Assembly (NCBI GenBank): GCA_035519675.1
Contig: DATIWB010000077.1
Location: forward strand, 37,612-101,611
Length of the DNA: 64,000 nucleotides
Direction of reading: 5' to 3'
DNA from: RPRB01 sp035519675
Lineage (GTDB): Bacteria; Myxococcota; Myxococcia; Myxococcales; Myxococcaceae
The translations under genes and the position numbers were made by a program. Within the stretch, counting starts at the first letter, position 1; each line of letters begins with the position of its first letter. Under the pieces are notes generated by a model, which was given only the letters and a program-made list of their open reading frames with translations, ran no database searches and was not told where the DNA came from. Positions 24,757 through 33,353 of this stretch are shown here, piece by piece.

Positions 24757-27293
24757 CCGGCCTCCTGGGGCACGAGCTGCTTCTTCTCCTGCCAGGTGGC
24801 GGGCCGGTGCTGCGCTCGCTGCGGGACCCGGAGCAGGCTCGGGTCGGGCTCGGAGGAGTTCACGAAGGTTCGGAAGCGCGCCAGCTTGGTGGGGTCCTCC
24901 AGCGTCGCCGCCCACTCGCAGCGGTAGGTCTCCACGACGTGCGCCATGTCGGCTTCCAGCTCGGCGCAGATCCCCAGCGAGTCCTCGATGAGGACCTGGC
25001 GCAGGTAGTCGATGCCACCCTCGAGGTTGTTGAACCAGGCCGCGGTGCGCTGCAGCCGGTCGGCGGTGCGCACGTAGAACATCAGGAAGCGGTCGAGGTA
25101 CCGGATGAGGGTGTCCTCATCCAGGTCGGTGGCGAAGAGCTGCGCGTGCTGTGGCTTCATCCCCCCGTTGCCGCAGAGGTAGAGGTTGTAGCCCTTCTCG
25201 GTGGCGATGACCCCGAAGTCCTTGCCCTGGGCCTCGGCGCACTCCCGGGCGCATCCGGAGACGGCGGACTTCAGCTTGTGGGGCGCGCGCAGGCCCTTGT
25301 ACCGGTTCTCCAGGCGGATGGCGAAGCTCACCGAGTCCTGCACCCCGAAGCGGCACCAGGTGCTCCCCACGCACGACTTCACCGTGCGCAGCGCCTTTCC
25401 GTAGGCGTGGCCGGACTCGAAGCCCGCGGCGATCAGATCGCCCCAGATCTCCGGCAGCTGCTCGAGGCGGGCGCCGAAGAGGTCGACCCGCTGCGCGCCG
25501 GTGATCTTCGAGTAGAGGCCGAACTTCTGCGCGGTGCGGCCCAGCGCGATGAGCTGATCGGAGGTGATCTCCCCGCCCGGCACGCGGGGGACCACCGAGT
25601 AGCTGCCGTCGCGCTGGATGTTGGCCAGGAACCGGTCGTTGGTGTCCTGGAGCCCGAGGTGCCGGTCGTCGAGCACGTGCTCGTTCCAGGTGGAGGAGAG
25701 GATCGACGCCACGGCGGGCTTGCAGATCTCGCAGCCGGAGCCGCGGCCGTGCCGGGCGACGAGGGCATCGAAGGTACGGAGCCCGTGCAGGCGGATCAGG
25801 TGAAAGAGCTCCTGCCGCGAGTGCGGGAAGTGCTCGCAGAGGTAGTGAGAGACCTTCTTGCCGGCCCGCTTCATCTCCCGGGCGAGGAGCTCCCCGAGGA
25901 GCGGCACGCACGAGCCGCAGCCGGTGCCCGCGGTGGTCGCCGCCTTGATCGCCCCCACCGAGTCGAGGTCCTGCGCTCGGATGGCCTTGCAGATCACGCC
26001 CTTGCCCACGTTCTGGCAGGTGCAGATGGTGGCCGCGTCGGGGAGCGCCTCGACGCCGGGCAGCGCCGCACCTCCGCCGTCGATCCGCGGGAGGATGAGC
26101 CGCTCGGGCTGCGGGGGCAGGGCCGCCTTGCTCTGGGTGAGCGAGAGGAGCTGGGTGTAGCTCGAGGCCTCGCCGACCAGCACGCCGCCCAGCAGGCGCT
26201 GGCGATCCGAGCTCAGGACGAGCTTCTTGTAGATGCCGGAGACCGAGTCGGTGAAGGCGACGACCCGCGCGCCGGGCTGGGTGCCGTGGGCATCGCCGAA
26301 GCTCGCCACCTCCACGCCCATCAGCTTGAGCTTGGTGCTCATGTCGAAGACGCCGAGCCGGTCCTCGCTGCCGGTCAGGGTGGCGACGGCGGTCCGGGCC
26401 ATCTGGTAGCCGGGGCCGACCAGGCCGTAGGTGCGGTCGCGGTACTGCGCGCACTCGCCGATGGCCAGGATGTCCGGATCGGAGGTCCGGCAGTGCTCGT
26501 CGATGACGATGCCGCCACGCTCGCCGATGGCCAGGCCGCACTTCCGTGCCAGCTCGTCGCGGGCGCTGATGCCCGCGGAGAAGACCACCATCTCGGTGGC
26601 GAGCACGCCGCCGTCGGCGAAGTGGATCTCGGTGACCCGGCCGCCCCGGGAGGCGATGTGGCTGGTCTTCTTGCCGGTGTGAACCGACACGCCGAGCGCC
26701 TCGATCTTCGCCCGAAGGATGTCTGCGCCGCCGTCGTCGATCTGCATCGACATCAGGCGAGGGGCGAGCTCGACGACGTGGGTCTCGAGGCCCATGCGGG
26801 TGAGCGCGTGGGCCGCCTCGAGCCCGAGCAGGCCGCCGCCGATGACCGCGCCGGTCTGGACCTGACCGGCCCAGAGCCGGATCCGCTTGAGGTCCTCGAT
26901 GGTGCGGTAGACGAAGCAGCCCCACGCCTCCCGGCCGGGGATGGGAGGCACGAAAGGCACCGAGCCGGTCGCCAGGACCAGCACGTCGTACCGGATGCGC
27001 CTGCCTTCCGCGGACACTACCTCCTTGCGCTGACGATCGATGGCCGCCACCCGGTCGCCGAGGTGCGCGGTGACGCCCGCGGCCTCGTAGCGGTGTGGCG
27101 TGACCAGGGAAAGGTCGCCGGCGGTCTTGCCGGCAAAGAAGGAGGTGAGGTTGACCCGGTCGTAGGCGAGCCGGGGCTCCTCACAGAAGGTGGTGATGGC
27201 CCAGTCGTCCCGCTGATCGCTCTCGAGCAGCAGCTCGATGAAGCGGTGCCCGACCATTCCGTTGCCGACGACGACGACATCCTTCTTCGTCAT
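24753..27293 (-). CDS. nirB: Nitrite reductase [NAD(P)H] large subunit NirB
   Basis: An 846-aa NirB, the full family length. Domain order: FAD-binding VVVVGNGMVGHRFIELLLES, NAD-binding ALTRMGLETHVVELAPRL, a BFD-like [2Fe-2S] domain with CTCQNVGKGVICKAIRA and GTGCGSCVPLL, then the ferredoxin-like half domain GEITSDQLIALGRTAQ and the siroheme/[4Fe-4S] domain with CVGSTWCRFG and SGCARECAEA as cluster ligands. It reduces nitrite to ammonia with NADH. The ATG at 27293 is chosen; a GTG at 27305 adds four residues. It heads the six-gene operon and is preceded by the double pair of palindromes. Confidence 0.96.
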   Translation of the reverse strand: MTKKDVVVVGNGMVGHRFIELLLESDQRDDWAITTFCEEPRLAYDRVNLTSFFAGKTAGDLSLVTPHRYEAAGVTAHLGDRVAAIDRQRKEVVSAEGRRIRYDVLVLATGSVPFVPPIPGREAWGCFVYRTIEDLKRIRLWAGQVQTGAVIGGGLLGLEAAHALTRMGLETHVVELAPRLMSMQIDDGGADILRAKIEALGVSVHTGKKTSHIASRGGRVTEIHFADGGVLATEMVVFSAGISARDELARKCGLAIGERGGIVIDEHCRTSDPDILAIGECAQYRDRTYGLVGPGYQMARTAVATLTGSEDRLGVFDMSTKLKLMGVEVASFGDAHGTQPGARVVAFTDSVSGIYKKLVLSSDRQRLLGGVLVGEASSYTQLLSLTQSKAALPPQPERLILPRIDGGGAALPGVEALPDAATICTCQNVGKGVICKAIRAQDLDSVGAIKAATTAGTGCGSCVPLLGELLAREMKRAGKKVSHYLCEHFPHSRQELFHLIRLHGLRTFDALVARHGRGSGCEICKPAVASILSSTWNEHVLDDRHLGLQDTNDRFLANIQRDGSYSVVPRVPGGEITSDQLIALGRTAQKFGLYSKITGAQRVDLFGARLEQLPEIWGDLIAAGFESGHAYGKALRTVKSCVGSTWCRFGVQDSVSFAIRLENRYKGLRAPHKLKSAVSGCARECAEAQGKDFGVIATEKGYNLYLCGNGGMKPQHAQLFATDLDEDTLIRYLDRFLMFYVRTADRLQRTAAWFNNLEGGIDYLRQVLIEDSLGICAELEADMAHVVETYRCEWAATLEDPTKLARFRTFVNSSEPDPSLLRVPQRAQHRPATWQEKKQLVPQEAG

Positions 27294-27380
27294 GGGCCAA
27301 CGCACACCAGCAAGGGGGATGCCACCCGTGACGCGACGCGTTCCCCTCGTGAGGGAATCCGGACCCCCGAAGAGATGAGT

Positions 27381-27422
27381 GACAAATTTGTCGTTATTGA
27401 CTCAGGAAGCGACAAATTCGTC
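27381..27422. promoter_or_regulatory. Operator pair 1 upstream of nirB (GACAAATTTGTC and GACAAATTCGTC)
   Basis: GACAAATTTGTC at 27381-27392 is a perfect 12-bp palindrome. GACAAATTCGTC at 27411-27422 differs at one base. Their starts are exactly 30 bp apart, about three helical turns, so the two would lie on the same DNA face. They are 88-129 bp upstream of the nirB ATG, where operators are expected. The sequence does not match FNR (TTGATNNNNATCAA), NsrR or CRP consensus as I know them; the regulator is unknown. Confidence 0.65.
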
Positions 27423-27517
27423 TACAGCGCCGGCAAGCCCTGGGCAGGGTGGAGAGCCGGTTCCAGACCTGACCAAAAGGGCAGTGTCCGCCCCCGGCGT
27501 CGGGCCAGGACGAACCA

Positions 27518-27562
27518 TATGACAAGAATGTCATAAATTCTGTTTGACCATACAAATTTGTC
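27518..27562. promoter_or_regulatory. Operator pair 2 (TATGACA-N4-TGTCATA and TACAAATTTGTC)
   Basis: The first site, TATGACA-AGAA-TGTCATA (27518-27535), is an 18-bp palindrome with 7-bp perfect arms around the GACA/TGTC core at 27521-27532. The second, TACAAATTTGTC (27551-27562), shares the ACAAATTTGT core. The cores start 30 bp apart, the same spacing as pair 1, about 140 bp further from nirB. Together with pair 1 they define a GACA-N4-TGTC motif, probably bound by one regulator. They may serve nirB or the divergent di-haem gene at 27939. Confidence 0.62.
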
Positions 27563-27938
27563 GCTACCTCTCCAGCGGCTCGCCGACTCGACGGGCGCCT
27601 GTCGCCTGGGGCCGTTGCCGGCGCGCTCGCCCGACGGCTCCGCAAAGGTTGCAACGTCGGACCGACGGCCGTGAGGCAGGCGGGCGAGTGAGCCGTACAG
27701 TCGTGGGGTCGCCACCACTCGGAACAGCGTCGAACGACTGTCTCGCGCGAAATTTCGCCGCGAACGCGATTCGGGCGAGGGGTTCACTCCGCAGCTGACC
27801 TGAGGCGAGGGAGATCTCTCCTCATGTGGGGCGGAGACTGCTCCCACACCGAACCTTGAGTCGGCACAACCGCGAGGTTCACACGGGCCGAGAGCCGGAT
27901 GGACCGGCTCGCAGGGGGGGATCGGACAGAGGTGGCCC
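27563..27938. promoter_or_regulatory. 376-bp leader of the di-haem oxidoreductase with a 12-bp palindrome and hairpin
   Basis: No protein-coding gene is supported here. A perfect palindrome GCGAAATTTCGC is at 27747-27758, different in core from the GACA/TGTC boxes. Closer to the di-haem gene, arms TGTGGG (27825-27830) and CCCACA (27843-27848) can fold a hairpin in the leader. The start ATG at 27939 follows AGAGGTGG. Confidence 0.35.
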
Positions 27939-29189
27939 ATGAACGTCGTACAGACATCGAGGACCGTCGGGCTCGTCCTTCTGCTCTCCGGGGCGGGGTG
28001 CGGGACGGGGAGCGTTGGTCCACTGCCAGCAGAGCCAGAGGCCGATCAGGAGCTCGACCCGGGCGGAGCGAGCGCGCTGCACGTTCGATCGCAACCGGCA
28101 GCCGGAGAACAGCTGGCGGGGCTGACCCAGAGCGAACGCGACCGGTTCGCGTCGGGGATCGAGGACTTCGACGACGAGGAGACGCCAGAGGACGGCCTCG
28201 GGCCGATGTTCAACGAGACGTCGTGCGCCCGGTGCCACAACGTCCCGGCGCGGGGCGGCGGCAGCGCGCTCCTCGAGACCCGCTTCGGGGCGATGGTGAA
28301 CGGTCATTTCGACCCCCTCGCGCAGGCCGGAGGATCGCTGATCCAGGCCAAGGGCATCGGCGCCACCGGGGCTTGTGACTTCGTGGCCGAGACGGTTCCG
28401 CCGGAGGCGACCCTCACCTCGCTGCGCCGGACTACTCCGCTCTTCGGGCTGGGCCTGGTCGACGCGGTTCCGGAGAGCACCTTCTCCTATGTCGCCCGGA
28501 TCGAGGCCGCACTCTTCCCCGACGAGGCGGGCCGGGTGGCGAAGGTGCACGACATCAAGCGGAATCGAACCGCGGTCGGGCGATTCGGGTGGAAGAACCA
28601 GGAGACCACGCTTCACCAGTTCGCCGGTGACGCGTACCTGAACGAGATGGGCATCACCAACCCCGAGTTCCCGATCGAGAACTGCCCGGGGGGTGACTGC
28701 TCGCTCCTGGACTGCAATCCCTTGCCGACGCTGAACGACGATGGGTCGGGCGTGGTGGCGCTCGCCGACTTCATGACCTTCCTCGCCCCGTTCCCTCGCA
28801 AGCTGCTGACCGCCGAGGCATGGGGTGGCAAGCGAGTCTTCTCCAGCATCGGCTGTAGCCACTGCCACTGGGACACGTTCCGCACCGGAGATTCGCCGGT
28901 GGCGGCGCTGAACCACGTCACCTTCCACCCCTACTCGGATTTCCTTCTCCACGACATGGGGTCGCTGGGTGACGGGATCGAGATCGGCGACGCGAAGGGC
29001 CGGGAATTCCGGACCGCGCCGCTGTGGGGAATCTCCGCGGTGACGCTCTACCTGCACGACGGGCGTGCCGCGACGCTCGAGGACGCGATCCTGGCCCACG
29101 ATGGGCAGGCGAAGAAGGCCCGGGACCTCTTCGTCGCGCTTCCGGCGCAGCAACAGACGGCGCTCTTCGCCTTCCTGACCTCGCTGTGA
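27939..29189 (+). CDS. Di-haem oxidoreductase lipoprotein (DHOR/DUF1111 family)
   Basis: A 416-aa putative lipoprotein di-haem thiol oxidoreductase. The signal ends in the lipobox LLSGAGC. Two haem-binding CxxCH motifs are seen: CARCH at about residue 96 and CSHCH at about 306. The family fold is clear from GLGPMFNETSCARCHN, FGLGLVDAVPESTF and LLHDMGSLGDGIEIGDAKGR, with LYLHDGRAATLEDAILAHDG near the end. Known members are c-type cytochromes; the electron donor and acceptor are unknown. It sits divergently from the nirB operon across the palindrome-rich intergenic region, so shared control by nitrite or redox state is plausible. A strong terminator follows. Confidence 0.9.
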   Translation: MNVVQTSRTVGLVLLLSGAGCGTGSVGPLPAEPEADQELDPGGASALHVRSQPAAGEQLAGLTQSERDRFASGIEDFDDEETPEDGLGPMFNETSCARCHNVPARGGGSALLETRFGAMVNGHFDPLAQAGGSLIQAKGIGATGACDFVAETVPPEATLTSLRRTTPLFGLGLVDAVPESTFSYVARIEAALFPDEAGRVAKVHDIKRNRTAVGRFGWKNQETTLHQFAGDAYLNEMGITNPEFPIENCPGGDCSLLDCNPLPTLNDDGSGVVALADFMTFLAPFPRKLLTAEAWGGKRVFSSIGCSHCHWDTFRTGDSPVAALNHVTFHPYSDFLLHDMGSLGDGIEIGDAKGREFRTAPLWGISAVTLYLHDGRAATLEDAILAHDGQAKKARDLFVALPAQQQTALFAFLTSL

Positions 29190-29224
29190 TCGCCAGCGCT
29201 TGAGGGCAGCACCACCCTCGACCC

Positions 29225-29269
29225 GGATGGAGCACGGCGGCGCGCCGGGGTCGGCGCCGTGCTCCATCC
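29225..29269 (+). terminator. Terminator hairpin after the di-haem oxidoreductase gene
   Basis: A perfect 15-bp stem (arms 29225-29239 and 29255-29269, GGATGGAGCACGGCG pairing with its complement) with a 15-nt loop starts 36 bp after the stop codon. No T-tract follows, which is common for terminators in very GC-rich genomes. The stem is too long for chance. Confidence 0.75.
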
Positions 29270-29377
29270 TGCGGGCCCTTGCTGGTCCGCTCGATTAGCG
29301 AGCCTTCTGTGTACCCCTCGCCTTCACGCCACGGAGAGGGTAGTCGCTCGCCCTTTCGTCCGAGGCCCACGCGACAG

Positions 29378-30442
29378 ATGCCCGATTCACCGTCGAACCC
29401 AGTCATCCTCCCGGTTCCGTGGGAGGACTTCTTCAGCCATGGCCCTCTGCCAATGGGCGTCCTCTCCCGGAATGGAGACGACGCGCGCTTCCTCAAGGCC
29501 AACGCGGCCTCTGCGGCCCAGCTGGGACGGGACGCCTCGGAGATGGCGGGGCGTTCGGCGCTCGAGCTGGGGCTGCCCGGTCCACTGGTGCAGGGATGGC
29601 TGATGTCGCTCGAGGCCGCGCACCAGCTGGGCAAGCCGATGGACGTGCGGTGGCAGCTCTCGACCGCGTACGGGCTCCGCTCCTTCACCACCCGGCTGCT
29701 GCCGTTTCCCATCGGCAGCGATCCCACCCAGCACTTCGGGTACATCAACCACGACTGGACGGGCTCGGCGACCGCGCCGCTCGACGACATGGTGGAACGG
29801 GAGCGCCTCGCTGGCGCTCTCGCCGCCGCGCTGGCCGAGGAGATCGAGACGCCCCTGCAGCAGCTCCTCGGCCTGATGGGGGTGGTGGCCGACGAGGTGG
29901 GCGCGCTGGCCGAGAGCGACCCCGAGCTGGAGCTCGAGGAGTGTGGACGGGTGCTGGCAATCGCCATGCTGCTGGCGCGGACGGCCCATCTTCCGGTTCA
30001 CGAGCTGCGTGAGTTCCTCCGCCCCGTCGCCTCCACGCCGGGCCCGGTCGACGCCGGGGCGTGCCTGCAGAGCGCTCTGCGGCTGGCGGGTTCCGAGGTG
30101 AAACGGTCATGCGGCGTCCGGACCGAGCCGATGCCCTCGGCGCTGGTCCACGCCGACGAGCCTCGGCTGCGTCATGCGCTGGTCCGGGTGCTGCTCGAGA
30201 CGGCCCGTGGTCCGGGACTGGCGTACGCACGGGCGGGGGACCTGCTCCTCTCGATGACCATGGAGGACCGCCGTCTCGAGCTGGTCATCACCCGCACCGA
30301 CCGTTGCCCGACGCCGCAGGGAGATTTCGCGACGTGCGAGGCCCTGGTCCAGCGCGCAGGTGGGACGCTCCGGGTGGAGCCGTGGATCGGGACGGGCTTC
30401 CGCGTCCGCATCGGTCTGCCGCTGCTTCAGACCCGCGGCTGA
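29378..30442 (+). CDS. Histidine-kinase-like protein with degenerate phosphoacceptor and ATPase
   Basis: A 354-aa soluble protein with the PAS-dimerisation-ATPase layout of a sensor kinase. Residues about 10-130 fit a PAS-like input domain (MGVLSRNGDDARFLKANAAS to FGYINHDWTG). The dimerisation helix reads ALAEEIETPLQQLLGLMGVV, where Glu154 occupies the phosphoacceptor His position of the usual LAHE-x-x-x-PL. The C-terminal ATPase-like part keeps the fold and the ending GTLRVEPWIGTGFRVRIGLP but lacks a recognisable N-box Asn and the DxGxG motif. It is therefore probably a pseudo-kinase signalling protein, not an active histidine kinase. The ATG at 29378 is preferred because upstream sequence is Ser/Arg-rich. 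No response regulator is adjacent. Confidence 0.82.
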   Translation: MPDSPSNPVILPVPWEDFFSHGPLPMGVLSRNGDDARFLKANAASAAQLGRDASEMAGRSALELGLPGPLVQGWLMSLEAAHQLGKPMDVRWQLSTAYGLRSFTTRLLPFPIGSDPTQHFGYINHDWTGSATAPLDDMVERERLAGALAAALAEEIETPLQQLLGLMGVVADEVGALAESDPELELEECGRVLAIAMLLARTAHLPVHELREFLRPVASTPGPVDAGACLQSALRLAGSEVKRSCGVRTEPMPSALVHADEPRLRHALVRVLLETARGPGLAYARAGDLLLSMTMEDRRLELVITRTDRCPTPQGDFATCEALVQRAGGTLRVEPWIGTGFRVRIGLPLLQTRG

Positions 30443-30633
30443 GCAGTCGGGCGCCGATCAGCGCGTCGCCCAGGGGTGACTCGAGCAGGCGCCGGGGCAC
30501 GGCGTCGGCCACCTGGGTGGTGAATCCGGGGCGTTCCCGGGTCGGGTCCGCGGGCACCTCGCGGGTGCGTTCTGTCCCCCGGCGAAGCACGGCGGCGGAC
30601 GGTAGCAGACTTCGCCGCGCGCGGCCGGTGGCC

Positions 30634-32865
30634 TCAGGTCCAGGACAGGTCGTGCTTCGACAGCGGCAGCGAGCGCACCCGCTTTCCGGTCGCGACGAAG
30701 ATCGCGTTGCACACCGCGGGGATGACCGGCGGCAGCGCAGGCTCGCCGAGGCCGGTGGGCGCGAACTCGGTCTTGCGGAAGTGGACCTCCACCGGGACCG
30801 TCTGGTGGATGCGCAGGAGCGGGTATTCGTGGAAGTTGCTCTGCTTCGCCCGGCCGGCCTCGAAGGTCATCTCCTGGGCCAGCAGCTCGGAGATCCCGTC
30901 CAGCACCGCGCCCTGCACCTGGTTCTCGGCGTTGCTGGGATTGATGATCGTGCTTCCGATGTCGCCGGCCACCCAGACCTTCTCGATCCGGAGCTCGCCC
31001 TTCCTGCTGACCGAGACCTGCGCCACCTCGGCGAAGTGGCCGCGGTGACTGAAGTAGAAAGCGACGCCCATCCCGGTCCCGCGGGGGAGGCGCTGCTTGC
31101 CCCACCCCGACTTCTCCGCGACCAGCTCCAGCACGCCGAGCATCCGCACGGGGTTCATCGTCGGCGGCGGTGGGGTGCCGGCGGGTGCCCCGGGCGGCGG
31201 GGTCGGCGCGGCGCCCGAGGGACCGGCCGAGAGCAACACCCGGCGGAACTCGAGCGGGTCCTTCCCCGCGGCGTGGGCCACCTCGTCGAGGAAGCTCTGG
31301 AAGGCAAAGCACACCGCGTTGCTTCGCGGGGCCCGGAGAGCGCCGGTGGGAACGCCCAGCGGCATCACCGAGGCGTCGAGCGCGACGTCAGGAAGGTAGC
31401 GGGCCGGGAACTCGGAGTCGGTGAGCGACGCCGAGGGCGCGAACTTCTCGCCGGTCCCGAAGCTGATGAAGTGGTCGCGGAAGCAGGTGAGCTTACCTCC
31501 AGCGTCGAGCCCGGCGGAGAAATGGTGGTAGCCGCCAGGTCGGTAGAGGTCGTGGGTGAAGTCGTCCTCGCGGGTCCAGAGCAGCTTGATCGGAACGCCG
31601 GCCTCGCGGGCGATCCACGCCGCCTCGACCAGCCAGTCGTTGTAGAGGCGCCGTCCGAAGCCGCCGCCGATCCGGGTGAGGTGGATGGTGATCGCCGTCT
31701 CCGGGATCCCCAGCGTCTTGGCCACCAGCTCTCGCCCATCCTCGGGCGTCTGGGTCGGCGCCCAGAGCTCGAGCACCCCGTCGGAGAAGCGGGCGGTGCA
31801 GTTCTCCGGCTCCAGCTGGGCGTGCGAGAGGAACGGGTAGGCGTACTCCGCGGTGACCACCCGCGCCGCCCTCGCCAGGGCAGCCTTGACGTCTCCGTCC
31901 TTGCGCAGCGAGCGGTGTGGTGGCTCCTTGGACAGCTGCGCCGCCCGGGTGTCGAACGAGGCGGTGCTCTGCGAGGCAGTCGGTCCCTCGTCCCAGATGA
32001 TCTTGAGGCCCCGGCGGGCGGACTGGGCGTTCCAGAAGCTGTCGGCGACGATCGCCACCCCGCCGAGGAGGCCGCTGAGCTCGGTGCCGCCGTCGACCAC
32101 GAAGGCCTTGAACACCCCGGGCATCGCCCGGACCTCGTCGAGATTGGCGGACTTCACCTTCCCGGCGAACACCGGGCACTTCACGAAGGTGGCGTGGCGC
32201 ATCCCTGGCACGGTCACGTCGATGCCGTAGATGGGCTTTCCGGTGACGATGGCGTGGTTGTCGACGCCCGGAACCGGGGTGCCGATGATCGTGAACTGCG
32301 AGGGATCCTTCAGCTTGACCGAGGCGAGCTCGGGCGGTGGGAGCGCGGCGGCGGCGGTGGCGAGCGCTCCGTAGCCGAGGGAGCGCCCCGTCTTCTTGTG
32401 GAGCACCTTCCCCTTGGCGGTGGTGCACTCGGCCGGAGGGACCTTCCACTTCTGTGAAGCGGCGGTGACCAACATCGAGCGGGCCGCCGCGCCGACCTGA
32501 CGCATGGGCAGCCAGTTGTTCGGCACTGCCTGACTTCCGCCCGACCACTGGTCCTTGTAGCGGGTGGTGTCCAGCGGCACCTGCTCGACCCGGACCCGTC
32601 TCCACTCCACGTCCAGCTCGTCGGCGATCAGCATCGGGAGCATCGTCTTCACACCCTGGCCGATCTCCGGGTTCTTGCTGGCGATGCTCACCGTCCCGTC
32701 GGGGTGGATGCGGACGAAGGCGTTGAGGGCGGGCTCCTTCCCCGGCTGGCCCGGGGTGGGGGAGGGCGCGGCTGCCTCGACCGGGTCCCAGAAGCTCGAG
32801 AGCAGCAGGCCACCACCGGCCACGGTCGAGACCCGGAGGAAGGCACGTCGGGAGAGGTCGCTCAT
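30634..32865 (-). CDS. Xanthine dehydrogenase-family molybdopterin subunit (IorB-like)
   Basis: A 743-aa molybdenum hydroxylase large subunit of the isoquinoline 1-oxidoreductase beta type. The first 30 residues are a twin-arginine signal (LSRRAFLRVSTVAGGGLLLS), placing the enzyme in the periplasm. Molybdopterin-binding motifs include GQGVKTMLPMLIADELDVEW, GIPETAITIHLTRIGGGFGR and AAWIAREAGVPIKLLWTRED, with GVPTGALRAPRSNAVCFAFQ and the late GEPALPPVIPAVCNAIFVAT. The catalytic Glu of this family lies in that last region. The substrate may be an aromatic N-heterocycle or aldehyde; it cannot be told from sequence. It overlaps the [2Fe-2S] subunit by 4 bp (ATGA). Confidence 0.93.
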   Translation of the reverse strand: MSDLSRRAFLRVSTVAGGGLLLSSFWDPVEAAAPSPTPGQPGKEPALNAFVRIHPDGTVSIASKNPEIGQGVKTMLPMLIADELDVEWRRVRVEQVPLDTTRYKDQWSGGSQAVPNNWLPMRQVGAAARSMLVTAASQKWKVPPAECTTAKGKVLHKKTGRSLGYGALATAAAALPPPELASVKLKDPSQFTIIGTPVPGVDNHAIVTGKPIYGIDVTVPGMRHATFVKCPVFAGKVKSANLDEVRAMPGVFKAFVVDGGTELSGLLGGVAIVADSFWNAQSARRGLKIIWDEGPTASQSTASFDTRAAQLSKEPPHRSLRKDGDVKAALARAARVVTAEYAYPFLSHAQLEPENCTARFSDGVLELWAPTQTPEDGRELVAKTLGIPETAITIHLTRIGGGFGRRLYNDWLVEAAWIAREAGVPIKLLWTREDDFTHDLYRPGGYHHFSAGLDAGGKLTCFRDHFISFGTGEKFAPSASLTDSEFPARYLPDVALDASVMPLGVPTGALRAPRSNAVCFAFQSFLDEVAHAAGKDPLEFRRVLLSAGPSGAAPTPPPGAPAGTPPPPTMNPVRMLGVLELVAEKSGWGKQRLPRGTGMGVAFYFSHRGHFAEVAQVSVSRKGELRIEKVWVAGDIGSTIINPSNAENQVQGAVLDGISELLAQEMTFEAGRAKQSNFHEYPLLRIHQTVPVEVHFRKTEFAPTGLGEPALPPVIPAVCNAIFVATGKRVRSLPLSKHDLSWT

Positions 32866-33353
32866 CGCCCGCCCCCGGTCGCGTCGGCGGCGGCCGTCTT
32901 GCCAAGCTCCGCCGCGCGGTGAATCGCTCGCCGGATGCGGAGGTAGGTGGCGCAGCGGCAGAGGTTTCCGGCCATCGCCGCGTCGATCTCCGCATCGGTC
33001 GGGGTGGGCCGCTCTGCCAGCAGCGCGGCCGCCGACATCAGCTGGCCGGCCTGGCAGTACCCGCACTGGGGGACGTCCAGCTCCTCCCAGGCGCGCTGGA
33101 GCGGATGGGTTCCGTCACTGGAGAGCCCCTCGATGGTGGTGATCGCCGCGTTCCCCACGCTCGCCGCCGGGGTGACGCAGGAGCGGCGCGCGACCCCGTC
33201 GACCAGCACGGTGCACGCGCCGCACTGGGCGATGCCGCACCCGAACTTGGTGCCCTTGAGGTCCAGCCCGTCCCGGAGCGCCCAGAGGAGCGGAAGGTCT
33301 TCCGGGCCCTCCAGCTCCCGTGTCTGTCCGTTGACCGTCAGCCGGAACTTCAT
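32862..33353 (-). CDS. [2Fe-2S] subunit of the IorAB-type molybdenum hydroxylase
   Basis: A 163-aa two-domain [2Fe-2S] protein (IorA-like). The plant-type ferredoxin motif is GTKFGCGIAQCGACTVLVDG with a later Cys in SCVTPAAS; the second cluster motif is PQCGYCQAGQLMSAAALLAE with GNLCRCATYLRIRRAI. This subunit carries electrons from the molybdenum centre, normally to a c-type cytochrome in the periplasmic IorAB enzymes. The operon lacks a FAD subunit, as expected for the IorAB type. It has no signal peptide, so it is probably exported with the Tat-targeted large subunit. Confidence 0.94.
   Translation of the reverse strand: MKFRLTVNGQTRELEGPEDLPLLWALRDGLDLKGTKFGCGIAQCGACTVLVDGVARRSCVTPAASVGNAAITTIEGLSSDGTHPLQRAWEELDVPQCGYCQAGQLMSAAALLAERPTPTDAEIDAAMAGNLCRCATYLRIRRAIHRAAELGKTAAADATGGGR

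Noticed and set aside
24807..27536. A 909-codon plus-strand open frame opposite nirB
   Set aside because: Fully antisense to nirB, whose motifs are unambiguous; the product has no recognisable domain.
27381..27562. FNR or NsrR boxes before nirB
   Set aside because: The core is GACA-N4-TGTC; FNR needs TTGAT-N4-ATCAA, and NsrR a longer AAGATG-type dyad. Neither matches.
30443..30633. Minus-strand coding-like stretch (PGFTTQVADAVPRRLLESPL) between the sensor-like gene and the molybdenum hydroxylase
   Set aside because: No start or stop of its own, and it continues into antisense of the sensor-like gene; possible gene remnant but not supportable.
30061..32457. A 798-codon plus-strand open frame across the sensor-like gene end and the molybdenum hydroxylase
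   Set aside because: Antisense to the Tat-targeted molybdopterin subunit, whose fold and start are clear.
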